From Mixophyes australis (lineage: Eukaryota > Chordata > Amphibia > Anura > Limnodynastidae): a stretch of DNA of 64,000 nucleotides. Made by a program: the position numbers and the translations under genes. Where the stretch lies: assembly GCA_036250195.1 (NCBI GenBank), contig JAVHZZ010000006.1, positions 154,988,224 through 155,052,223 of the forward strand, given 5' to 3'. Below are positions 10,394 to 21,000 of the stretch, piece by piece. Below the pieces are notes generated by a model. That model was given only the letters and a program-made list of their open reading frames with translations, did no database searches and had not been told where the DNA came from. Position 1 is the stretch's first letter. Each line of letters starts with the position of its first letter.

Positions 10394-11113
10394 TAATCAC
10401 TTGTTTTTATTATAGGTTTTCATTTGATGGGGAATCTGAGCCTATCCATACTGTTGTGATTCACTATTCGCTGGTTACCTGATTTTATGTTTTCTTTCAT
10501 GTTTTTATACATGCAAATAGATTTGTTAACAGTTTATGTGCTAGCACGGTGTCTTTGATCTTATGCACTGTTTTTATATGCTTGTGATTGAATATATGTT
10601 ATTATATCCGATCTTGACCGGGAATGAGTTATCAGGTGTAACGTAAGGATGTGATATATAAACATGACTCTATTCCTGCTATATATAAATATGACTATTT
10701 CCATAATATTTTCATAATTGCATATGATATGTGAATGTACTAGTTCACAATTCTTAAATCCATGATGTGTTTTATGTTAAGAGTTTGTACTCGTTTACTC
10801 TGAAACCATGAGAGGCATCACTGATTCTACGTGGGCCACACTTTTCGATTAGTTTGAATGGAGACATTTTTCGACTGGCTGCCATGGATCATGTGACCAT
10901 CGGAAAGGCCATTGATGGATTCAGAATAGGTGATCGTGGCTGGGTGCTATTTATAGTTCCCTGATATGCACTCTAGTCATGCCTCTGATGAAACAGCATG
11001 CTATGAACCGAGAAACGCGTCAGCCTATCATCAAATCTTTTTGGTGTGAATTGTTGTTTCACGAAACGCCGGGATTAATCTACTCAGCAGCAGCTCCAGG
11101 TGCTCAAAGTTAA
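10394..11113. other. Noncoding; hammerhead-like motif near 10985
   Basis: No gene. At 10985-11021 the plus strand contains CTGATGA, then 20 bases, then GAAACGCGTC. These are the conserved core boxes of a hammerhead ribozyme with the very short stem III (ACGCGT) reported for ribozymes of Penelope-like elements. The predicted stem II is weak and stem I pairs only partly, so this is probably a decayed or chance copy. It could be the terminal repeat of a second Penelope-like copy in plus orientation, opposite to the coding region on its left. Confidence 0.35.
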
Positions 11114-12361
11114 GCTAGGTACCCACTACAGGGTTTTTGTCCAATAATCGGCTCCACCAGCCAACATAAGATCGCACGTTCGAAAATCGGGCAAGTATGT
11201 GTAGTGACATGATGGTCGAAAGTCTTCCCAAATGGATGATTGTCACCTCATTTGGTTGGTAGTTACGTTTAATATTTTTGTTCCAATCTCCTTTCCATTG
11301 TGTAGTGTGTATAAATTTCCGACCCATCCAAGACAATCCTCTGATAGTTCCTGGACCTGGGGGACGTGTGTATGTAAATTTATGATGCCTGCACCAGTCC
11401 CATGTGGTGCGGTGTCCGCACATCACAGACTTGTTTTGTATACATGTGCATTGGTATCAGTGGTAGCTAAACAGTCCTTCTCACTGTTAATTCTTTGTTC
11501 TGACAAAAAAAAATCTCTGTTACAAATCAGGCATTCACATTGCTTTGTGTGAAACTAGAATGAAATACATACAGTCCTTTAAACAAGTACACTACACGTG
11601 CTACTCACTTTTTTTAATGTTGTAGTTGTACTGGTCCAGTACTTTTATCATCATCTCCACCTCTCTTGGGCTCATTGGCAATGCTCTTCTTGAGCATCTC
11701 CATCGCCCACCTTAACTTTTTCAACATTTTTTTGGCCCTTTCAGCACCATCTCTGACTCTGTCTCTAGCGCTGCAACCCCCACTGACATCTTCTCCTCAC
11801 CCGCCATCTTCTCATGTTCCTCGGCACCAGACATGCTCCTGTCATTTTATACACTCAGACATGGGCGTTCGTTTCACCTGTGGATCAATCAGCGATGATG
11901 CCCGCAGAGAATGGAGCATTGTGGGTGATGCCTATTCTTGTATAATAACCTCGTGTATGGAGTTTTTGGGCTATTACTTTAACCCATACAGGACCATTAC
12001 ATACGAAGGGATTTTAATATTAGAGAATAATTATTGCATTGCACTTTACAAGTTAAATGTCTTCTCTTGTTATGCGGTTTTGGGTGTTAACTTTAGTGAA
12101 AGCTCTGCCCCTTTATGCTAATGTCTTTGGTATTTCGTTACATGCCCCGCAAATGATGCTTCACTGTGTACAAAATTAAAATCATTGCTCGTGACAGCAT
12201 GGCTGTAAAAAGTCGTTACATGGACAGCCGCTCTTCACTTTATCGGCTGAAATAAGGCTAGTTTGTATGCAGTCATATGGACCGTGCGATCAGACCATCG
12301 ATCGGATATAAAATCGATAGGCATAAAAAGTTGGTGGAAAATTCTGTAGTGTGTACCCAGC
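11114..12361. mobile_element. Long TTAA-flanked inverted-repeat element (piggyBac-like)
   Basis: The left end follows TTAA (11110-11113) and begins GCTAGGTACCCACTACAG; the right end finishes GTAGTGTGTACCCAGC and is followed by TTTA, one change from TTAA. About 230 bp at the left and 180 bp at the right match, in reversed orientation, the 419-bp element at 18982-19400. The central 0.8 kb (about 11346-12180) is absent from that shorter copy. TTAA duplications are characteristic of piggyBac transposons, but no transposase is recognisable, so the superfamily is inferred from the target site only. Confidence 0.7.
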
Positions 12362-13050
12362 TTTACATGTTACCTGACCAAGTGAGGGACGGATTTTCAA
12401 AACACTTTACTCTGCAGACTGGAGAATCGGATAAGTACTAACTTTGTTGTTTGGAAATTATTTCTCATATACACCGTGAGTTGTTCTTTCTAATGAAAAT
12501 CTGATGATATCTGGGCTATACAGCCTATCAGTATTTTCAATCTGCCAATTTCAAATCCCTTATCCCATTTGAATTATAATATCTACAAAAAAACCCGGGT
12601 TGCACCATTCATAATGCAGGCAACCCAGGTCCGACCCGGGAATTACCCCTCGATAAATCCCGGGTTGAAGACCCGGGATTTTTGACTTGTACCATTCATA
12701 CTGCACCAAGACCCGGGTCGTTTGAGCTCGCCCCGGCAAAAACCCGGGATTTTGGTGCAGTATGAATGGGGTACAAGATGCTAAATTTTCCACCTATCCT
12801 TAATATAAACATCCATTGATTTTTTTTTACTTTTTTTGGCCAACACAGGCAGTTCTTTTGTGCCAATTTGGTAAAATAAAGGAATACTGACCAGCAATGA
12901 GGCCCTGGCATCTGTAAAGGAACCTAATTAATTTAGACTAAATGAAGATTCACAAAAAAGCTGTATCTACGGTGTATAGGGGACAGCTGCACTTGCACAA
13001 TAAAAAGTATTCATTTAACCATAGACACAAAAAGAGAGGTTAACGCAGTA
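12362..13050. repeat. Noncoding, with CCCGGG-rich repeat block
   Basis: Between about 12590 and 12755 the hexamer CCCGGG occurs six times (near 12593, 12635, 12658, 12671, 12711 and 12745). The block also carries partly inverted copies of a TTCATACTGCACCA-type motif (about 12609, 12690 and 12758). It is sharply more GC-rich than its flanks and looks like a DNA-transposon-derived repeat of the MITE type. I found no target duplication. The rest of the stretch is unremarkable AT-rich DNA. Confidence 0.5.
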
Positions 13051-14370
13051 CAGTCATGGCCATAAGTTTTCAGAATGACACAAATTATTTTTCACACAGT
13101 CTGCTGCCTCAGTTTTTATGATGGCAATTTGCATATACTCCAGAATGTCATGAACAGGGATCAGATGAGTTGCAATTAATTTCAAAGTCCCTTTTTGCCA
13201 TGACAATGAATTTTATCCCAAAAACAACATTTCCACTGCATTTCAGCCCTGCCACAAAAGGACCAGCTGACATCAGGTCAGTGATTCTCATAGGTGAGAG
13301 TGTTGACGAGGATAAGGCTGGAGATCATTTTGTCAAGCTGACTGAGTTAGAACAGCAGACTGGAAGCTTTAAAAGGAGGGTGGTGCTTGAAATCAACGTT
13401 CTTCCTGTTAACCATGGTTAACTGCTTCACAGGCAATGATATTGCTACTTGTAAGATTGCGCATAAATCAACCATTTATTGGATCATCAAGAACTTAAAG
13501 CAGAGAGGTTCAATAGTTTTGAAGAAGGCTTAAGGGCGGACAAGTACGTCCAGCAAGCACCAGGACCGTCTCCTAAAGTTGATTTAGCTACAGGATCGGG
13601 ACACCACCAATGTAGAGCTTGCTCAGGCATGGCAGTAGGTAGGTGCGAGTGCATCTGCGCACGCATGGTGAGACGAAGACTTTTGGAGAATGGCCTGGAG
13701 TCAAGAAAGCCAATAAAGAAGCCACTTCTCTCCAGGAACAACATGAGGGACAGACTGATATTCTGCAAAAAGGTACAGGAATTGGACTACTGAGTACTGG
13801 GGTAAAGTTATTTTCTCTGATGAATCAATCCCCTTCCAGATTGTGTGGGGCACCTGGGAAAACGCTTGTCCGGAAAAGGAACGGTGAGCGTTACCATCAG
13901 TCCTGTGTCATGCAAACAGTAAAGGATCCCGAGACCATTCATGTGTGGGATTGCGTCTCTACCAAGGGAGTGGGCTCACTCACAATTTTGCCTAAGAATA
14001 CAGCCATGAATAAAGTATGGTACCAAAACATCCTCCAAGAGCAACTTCTCCCAACCTTCCAAAAACAGTTTGGTGTTGAACAATGCCTTTTCCAGCTTGA
14101 TGGAGCACCTTGCCATAAGGCAAAAGTGATAACTAAGTGGCTCAGGGATCAGAACATCAACATTTTGGGTCCATGGCCAGGAAACTCCTCCGGACCTTAA
14201 TCCTATTGAGAATTTGTGGTCAATCCTCAAGAGGCTGGTGGAAAAAACAAAATCCCACAAATTTTGACAAACTCCAAGCATTGATTAGGAAAGAATGGGC
14301 GGCCATCAATCAATATGTGGCCTAGAAGCTGATAGACAGCATGCCAGGGCAAATTGCAGAGTTCTTTAAA
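13051..14370 (+). mobile_element. Tc1/mariner element, degraded, copy 1
   Basis: Starts after a TA dinucleotide with CAGTCATGGCCATAAGTTTT, a Tc1-type inverted terminal repeat. The plus strand then carries a broken transposase in several frames from about 13480 to 14340. Recognisable pieces are the DNA-binding part with MRDRLIFCKKVQ, the first catalytic aspartate in VIFSDES (about 13806), the second in QLDGAPCHKAKV (about 14093-14130) and the third acidic region near NPIENLWSILKRL (about 14200), then an AAINQ-type C-terminus. Frameshifts and stops make it inactive. The right terminal repeat is missing: the sequence switches at about 14371 into a DIRS-like element. The copy at 53133-55070 is a relative with both ends. 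Confidence 0.85.
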
Positions 14371-14371
14371 A

Positions 14372-14692
14372 AACGGGATTTATACTTATGATAAATCTTT
14401 TTCTCCGAGTCCATCTGGGGGACACTCCTTAACCATGGGGGTTGAGTCGGGAGGAGGGGTCTGGCACCCAAAGAGTTAACTTTTTTCAGCTGACAGCATA
14501 TCAACCCCACCAATTCCCTCATACCTCAGTTTGATTACAAAAGCCATTAGGAAGATAGGCCAATCAACCAAGACACACCACTCAACCGAGCGGGGAGTGG
14601 AGACAAAATAACGAAAAGACGGGGGGGATCGGAGTGTCCCCCAGATGGACTCAGAGAAAAAGATTTATCGTAAGTATAAATCCCGTTTTCTC
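14372..14692. repeat. Inverted arms of the DIRS-like element
   Basis: The segment at about 14372-14430 (starting ACGGGATTTATACTTATGAT and ending GGGGGACACTCC) reappears as its near-perfect complement at about 14632-14692. The spacer is about 200 bp. A further direct copy of the CATCTGGGGGACACTCC part follows at 14698-14717. The arrangement matches the terminal repeat plus internal complementary region used by DIRS elements to form a circular intermediate. Confidence 0.75.
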
Positions 14693-14739
14693 TTTCATCC
14701 ATCTGGGGGACACTCCTTAACCATGGGGACTTACAAAAG

Positions 14740-15140
14740 CAATCCCTCTGAAGGGTGGGACCGCTCTGATCTCCTTGCACACAGAACACTACGGCCAAAG
14801 GAGGCGTCCCCAGACGCAAATATATTAAATTGGTAGAATTTCGTAAAGGTATGGACCGAGGACCAGGTGGCTGCTCTGCACAGCTGGTCCGCCGTGGCTC
14901 CATTACGAGCCGCCCAAGACGCCCCAACCGACTGGGTAGAATGGGCAACAATACGTTTCGGCACAGGGAGATTAATACGGACATAAGCCTCCCTGATAGT
15001 CAGGGTAAGCCATCTGGCAATAGTTTGCTTAGATGCTGGCCATCCTCGTTTTGAAAAGTCAAATAACACAAATAGAGACTCTTACGTATCTTTGCAGATC
15101 TCTTAACATATATACCTAATGCCCTCACTACGTGCAAATA
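14740..15140 (-). pseudogene. Tyrosine recombinase of the DIRS-like element
   Basis: In minus-strand order: an N-terminal helix region with LHVVRALGIYVKRSAKIRKS, a frame change near 15050, then ASKQTIARWL, AHSTQSVGASWAARNGATAD and a TWSSVHTFTKFYQF segment with the presumed catalytic tyrosine encoded at 14833-14835. DIRS recombinases join the linear cDNA into the genome. Of the conserved H-x-x-R pair, the histidine is present (about 14943) but the arginine position is glutamine. Together with the frameshift this shows the enzyme is dead. Confidence 0.75.
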
Positions 15141-16350
15141 TTTATTTGTCTTTGTTCCAGGAGTCTGAGGGCCCTCTCTCTACGGGACCCTGTAGGGCAG
15201 GTTTTACCTGCAGCCCCAAGGCCTTGCTAGGACGTCCCTTACCAGTGGATTCCTTGTTCTTGCGCAGAACTCTGGGACTTCCCTGTCTTTTGTTCGGTTC
15301 GAACACGGGAATGCTCCTCTGGGGTGGGACCCTGCCCAGGGTAAGGACGCGAAAGATGTCACCATCTTTCCCAGCAGCTTCAAAGACCTGGCTACTGACA
15401 GCCTCTTGTCGGACAGGATCCTGCCTGTCCACTCCATCTAGGACCTCAACTTGTCCTGTGAAGACAACCTTCTGCTGCGTACCAAGTCCCTCACTAGTCT
15501 CAAGAAACTCATTCTTAGACAAGGGATTCTCTGTGACCCTTTCAGACTCTAGAAGTTCGGTCATAGACTGAACAACTCGTCTAGCCTTAGCACCCTGAAT
15601 GGGTGTGACTAAAACCTTTTCCCTTACTGGAAATTCTAAGCCTGTATAGCTTCGTCTGAACGAAGCAAATCGACAGCACTGAGCTCTTTCTGATTTGACA
15701 GAAGCCAGCGAGGTATTTTTTTTCAAAACCTGAGGTGAGCTGGTCCCATGAATTCTATCACGATATTCTGGACCTACTCGTCTACCGAGGACCCTGTCTG
15801 CTTCCGGGCAAAACCAAGCAGCCGTCCTCCGACCCCACCCTCTGGGAATAACCTCTGGCGACAGAGGACCTACCCCGAACGGTTCTCTCACAAAGGGACC
15901 CCCTTGAAGGGATTGGTTAAAAGACCCAAACCTCAGGACCCTAGGTTTAGGGTACTCACCAGAAGAAAGGTACTTTTACCTCCCATGGCCTGAGACCAAA
16001 AAGGGCTGAGTTTGAGTAGGGAAGAGCCTCCAGAGATTTCATTTACTCTGCATCGGTATCCCAGGACCTGAACCAGAGTCCTACAGGCCACTGTTGTCGA
16101 TGCAAAGATAGATGAGGAAACTGATTCTGTAACCTGGCTACCAGCTGCTCAGCCCAGGTCCCCATTGCCCGGACGAACCACGCTGAAGATAGCATAGGTC
16201 TTAGTGAGGCAAACCGCCCCGCTGTCTGACTGTCCACTAGGATTCTTTACTTTACATTTGAAACAGGTGTAATATTTAGTCAGGGCAGTCTTACTCTTGT
16301 CATGGTTACATAACAAGGTAGTACTTTCCCCCCCATTACCAGCCACTCGA

Positions 16351-18004
16351 CTAGTATAGCAGCAGAAGGTAACAGCTCAAATCGAAAAAAAAATATATAT
16401 ATTTTTTTTTTTTTAGAAAAGGGAAGGGGTTGCACAGGTGATATAGCCTGTCAGTTGTAAAGTTAACTATTTGAGTGCCTACTCCAAGTTCCCTCATACA
16501 ACCCTATGGTAAACGAAAATATGTTTTTTCTTTGTAAAGGAAGTTTTGCTTTGCTTTGGAATAAGTTTACATGTGCTTAATATGCAACTGTCTAGAAAGG
16601 AAAAACAAAGAAAAGAATAAGAAGGAGGTCTATAGAAAAGGGGTTAAAGGATAAGTGTTTGCAAACACCTAGCCCCTCTGCCACCTCAGCATCTGGCTGT
16701 CAGCCATCTGAACTGACTAAAAGCCATTCGCATTCGTCAATTCAAGCCCAAAGATGTTGGGTAGATGATGCGACAGTGAGAGTTGCAGAGGACTGCATAT
16801 ACCTGGTCCACTGAGCATCAAAACTTCCAAAAAAGTTGCCAGCTAGATACACTCTCTAGTTGAGTGTATGTAATAAATTATTAGAGGCAGGAAAAGAGGG
16901 AGGAAAGAAACCCCAAAAGACCCTTTGGTCTATTTTGCACAGTTAACTGTGCATAAGTCCACCTTTGTGGCCTTTTATTTTTAACATGCAACTGTTAATG
17001 TGATGTCACAATTCACCAATTGTAAACTTAATGTGCACAGGTACATACAAGTATATTACTGCCAGTTTTCTGTGGAAATAGATAGAGAGATGGAGAATGT
17101 TGATTGAGAACCGGGAATAACACTATAAACATGAGCGAAATATTTATAGCAAAAAAAGAAAACACAACTTGGCAGTCATGGTGACTGTAACATTCAGTAG
17201 CTGAGTAAGTCCCTGCAAAAATACAGACACTAGCAGCTTCCAATATTTTTTATTAACGGTTTCTTCTAATGGAGACACCACAAATATATTCTTTCCTTGA
17301 ATAACCAGTAAGATCCCTCCCCCCCCGCCCCTTCCCGCCACACAGTAAAACAGTTGACTGACCTTTAGTATATCCACTGTCTACACATAATTGGGGCAAC
17401 CATTTTGTGTGCTAAACCGATATTGGTTGGAATGTAGCCTATCATGTAACTAAAACCCTGCAACATCACTTTGGCATAAAATGCCTCACAAGTCATTGAG
17501 CTCACCTGCTTCAGCTGACAAAACTGCTGAAGTGCCTCATACCTCATTGATGCCACTAGTTCCTAATGAGTTAATAGGATCCATTCTCAGGAATATTGGT
17601 TCAGACCACAAAATGGTGACCTCCACTGCATGTTGGTGATGAGTGAACTTTAAATAAGGTTGTCAACAGTTTAATAACCCACAAGGTCCAAACATGATGT
17701 TACCACCAGATGAAGTAACAATTCCTAGGTAAATGTTCCCCCTAGGAGTGGCAGTCAGTACACAATGGTTTCCACGTTACCTACATCCAAGTATATTAGA
17801 GATACAGAGTTACGGTAACGGTCACCAGATTGGTTAAATCACCCGCAGTGCAGAGGAGTTTGCAGTAAGCAAAGAAATAAATAGATTGCTATAAACGAGC
17901 CTCTCTTCTTTTTGTGTATATATACATTCCAGTCTGCTGAGTGAGTGGACACAGCTCCACATTAATATCATCTCCAGTCTCTGGGCGGTGATGTAAGCAA
18001 GTGT
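16351..18004. other. Noncoding; probable ARFRP1 3' untranslated region at right
   Basis: No coding sequence. The right end should contain the 3' untranslated region of ARFRP1, whose stop codon is at 18007-18005. On the minus strand the nearest AATAAA signal is at 17254-17249, another at 16979-16974; the first would give a 3' UTR of about 0.75 kb. Which is used cannot be told from sequence. A palindromic interspersed repeat (17383-17635) overlaps this region. Confidence 0.4.
17383..17635. repeat. Palindromic repeat family P, copy 1
   Basis: Left half contains CAACCATTTTGTGTGCTAAA and right half its counterpart TTCAGACCACAAAATGGTGA in opposite orientation. Between them is an AT-rich centre with a TAGGATCCA-type motif and a GTGCCTCA motif. 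Related copies lie at about 27545, 47191, 52820, 55556 and 59165. I cannot name the family; the shape suggests a MITE. Confidence 0.55.
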
Positions 18005-21000
18005 CTATGTGATATCCTTTTGTCTGGGAGGGCGATGAATATTTCTCACCACGCATTTCACCATCCACTCAACACCTTCGTTCAGTCCCCTCCTGCAAAA
18101 TCGGAGTAGAAAGTGGTAGGTCAATCGTATAACTGGACACAAAAATCCTGCAACTTGGGGAACAACTTATGCAAACTATAGTGTACAAGAAAAATGTGCT
18201 TTAGGCCACACCAACAAATCAGATTCCATCTGTCATTTTTCTAGTACAGTTTAACAAACAAAATAAAACATCCTCTGGTTTACTGTACCTTTTCCCATGC
18301 GCATCACTATTCACCAATGACATGAATACAAAAAAGATATGGTGAATGATACAGTGATCTAAGCAAGGTAATATGTTTTTACATGAATCCAATTATAATG
18401 AATAACCCCCACGCAACTAATTCTTACCCTGAGAGAGCAGAGCAGGCTTGGGTCAGACAGTCCCTCTTGCCGATCTTATTGATGCAGTCACTGAATGCTG
18501 TTTTGATGTCTGGAATTGACAGACAACCCTAGGAGAAAGGGACAATTAGATAGCATATTATTATTATTGTTGTTCATTTGTGTGCTCCACATCACCAGAC
18601 ATTAGCTACCTCACACATTTAGGATCAGGTCTAGCCCCAAGGTTCATTACACATCAATGTAATAAAAACAAATGCAACAGGCAATCAGGCACTCACTTCA
18701 GGTTTAACTGCCTCTTAGAGCGGTATTGTATGGACAAGAAAATGTGGAGGCTTTGTCTCCTCCTTCAGGTTTAACATTAGCAGTGCATGACTACAGTTTT
18801 TATCTCACAATCCTGAATTGCTTTCATGTATAGGAATTTACAATGGCTATTTGTGAAAGGATTATAAAGTGGCAAATTAGTAGGCATGTTTATATAACAT
18901 CTACCCGGCCCTCACTGACAACATCAAACACTGAATTCGTCTCCCTGTGCTGCACTCCAGAAATTATATCCTCCAGCTTAAGCTGGGTACACACTACAGA
19001 AATTCCAACCAACTTTTTATGCCGAGCGATTTTACATGCGATCGATGTTCTGATCGCTCGGTCCATGGACTGCATACACACTAGCCTTGTTTAGGACGAT
19101 AAAGGGAAGAGCAGATGTCCCTTTAGCGACTTTTTACAGCCATGTTGTCGTGAGCAATGACTGTAATTTGATACTCACTGTTGTGGATCGGTCGGAAGTT
19201 TATACACACTACACAACGGAAACGAGATTGGAACGAAAATATTAAACGGTACGACCAACCAAATGAGGCGACAATCGTCCATTTGGGCAGACTTCCGTCC
19301 ATCTTGTCACTGCACACACTGACCCGACTTTTAAACGAGCTGTCGTATGTCGGCTGATTTAGCCGATTATTGGATGAAAACTGTGTAGTGTGTACCCAGC
19401 TTAAGATCCATTCAACAGTAGCAAAACAGAAAAAGAACCAGGGTACACGCAGGCTTCAGCAAAGGCTATACTTTGCAAATTAGCCATATTTATTCATATT
19501 TGCCAGCTTGGGACATAGCGGAGATAAAGAAAGCACAACAATTTTGCAGTAAGTGCCTTCTCGCATGTTTTGCACCTGAGAAGAAATCAATTGTACTATA
19601 TATACACATATGGCACACAATATGGCAATGAGTAGCCAAGGAAGAGCCATTATTAATACTTTTTGTACATGTATATGGATTTGCTAAGAATCATGTCCGG
19701 AAAACAGAACATGCACATCTACCAACCAACAGACTCTGGTAATGGCAACATTATCCAAAGTCTCTATTCATCTCCAGCACCAGCACATGCATACGTTTTT
19801 ACATAAACTACTTCTGGTTTTGATATGGAACATGCACAGTGGAACCAGAAATGCTTTGTATTCAGTAGATATAATCAAATTTATATTTGGTGTTTTATAT
19901 GTATTTATAGTAAATACTGATTTATCTTTATGGCTCAGAGTTTCTTTATAGTATATGAATGTACTGAAGGTCTTTTTTTTAGATCATGTGACAAGTTATT
20001 TAGGTCCATTTGTGGACTCTACACTCCATTTCTTATGCCATCCGCCCGGCTTACTGAACCCAGAGGAAATCTTAACAATATACATAGTGGTAATCACAGA
20101 GGCTGCTGTCTGGACACATTTTCCTGGGAACAGGTCTGAATCTACCTTGTGCCTATGTGAGGCAAAAGGAGCACTGGGCTTCCATCATATCCAGTAACCC
20201 TGGGACTTTTGTCTTTCTACATAAGCTTATAGGCATGATTTTAATGGGTGTGCATTTTTTTTCACTATTAAAGGTTTTGTAAAAATTTTACACCATATAT
20301 CCAATTATGTTATTCTGAGATTCTAAAGTACTTCAATTGACGTAACCAGTGTCCACATCCTGTGAAGGCTTCCTCGAAACCAGATTCATCCATGGGACGT
20401 CCCATGTGATAGCTAGGTCCTCACAGATAGGCGGAGGGACGGACGCTCAGGAGGATCTGCAGCCTGGCCGGGACCCGCTTCTCCACGCTGGACATGTAAG
20501 TTTTATTTTCTTCCTTCCTTTCTGGCATGCAGTATTCGCTCCATAAGACGCACACACTTTTCCCCCCACTTTTTTGGGGGGAAAAAGTGCGTCTTATGGA
20601 GCGAAAAATACGGTATATATTTTCACAGTGCACTTTGTTCTTATCCTTTTCAGATTTTAACAATTTTGTTTTTAAAGGATGATTGCCACCCTAAATGCAC
20701 AAGAAAATATTTATATTTAACTATTTTTATGGAACTTAAATACTTTATTTGCACATTAAGCACATGTAATACCATACTGTTTGGTTTAACAGATATGTAT
20801 TACTTTACTTTAATGATTGTGACAGTGTTTGTCTAGGAACCCTATGGGGGAGTCAAGAAAAAAAGGACATTGGGCACTTTGTAACTTGGACAGTAGTAAC
20901 GGCGCTAACCAAAGCCGCCACATCATCCCAGAAAGAGGCTATTCCCGGGCATGACCACCAGATGTGGATGAAGGACCTCCGATTCCCACAGCCCCACCAA

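Larger units (their letters stand above)
14371..16350 (-). mobile_element. DIRS-like tyrosine-recombinase retrotransposon, degraded
   Basis: Minus-strand order is gag-like zinc motif (about 16346-16040), reverse transcriptase (about 15850-15180), tyrosine recombinase (about 15140-14740), then inverted arms (14371-14692). The gag-like part has a YYTCFKCKVKNPSG motif. The polymerase entry GGVGGRLLGF lies near 15840-15810, and a C-terminal segment with RILSDKRLSVARSLKLL is near 15420. All frames carry stops and frameshifts. DIRS elements integrate by recombination without target duplication and end in inverted or split repeats, which fits the arms here. The RNase H and methylase-like parts are not visible, so there are internal deletions. 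Confidence 0.75.

Noticed and set aside
11666..12121. 151-codon plus-strand frame with a hydrophobic start
   Set aside because: Lies in the core of a TTAA-flanked element; the hydrophobic look comes from a C/T-rich stretch. No conserved domain.
15119..15571. 150-codon plus-strand frame
   Set aside because: Antisense to the DIRS-like reverse transcriptase region; no family resemblance.
15142..15891. 249-codon minus-strand frame
   Set aside because: The recognisable reverse transcriptase motifs of the DIRS-like element are encoded in another frame of the same strand, so this long frame is an out-of-frame shadow.
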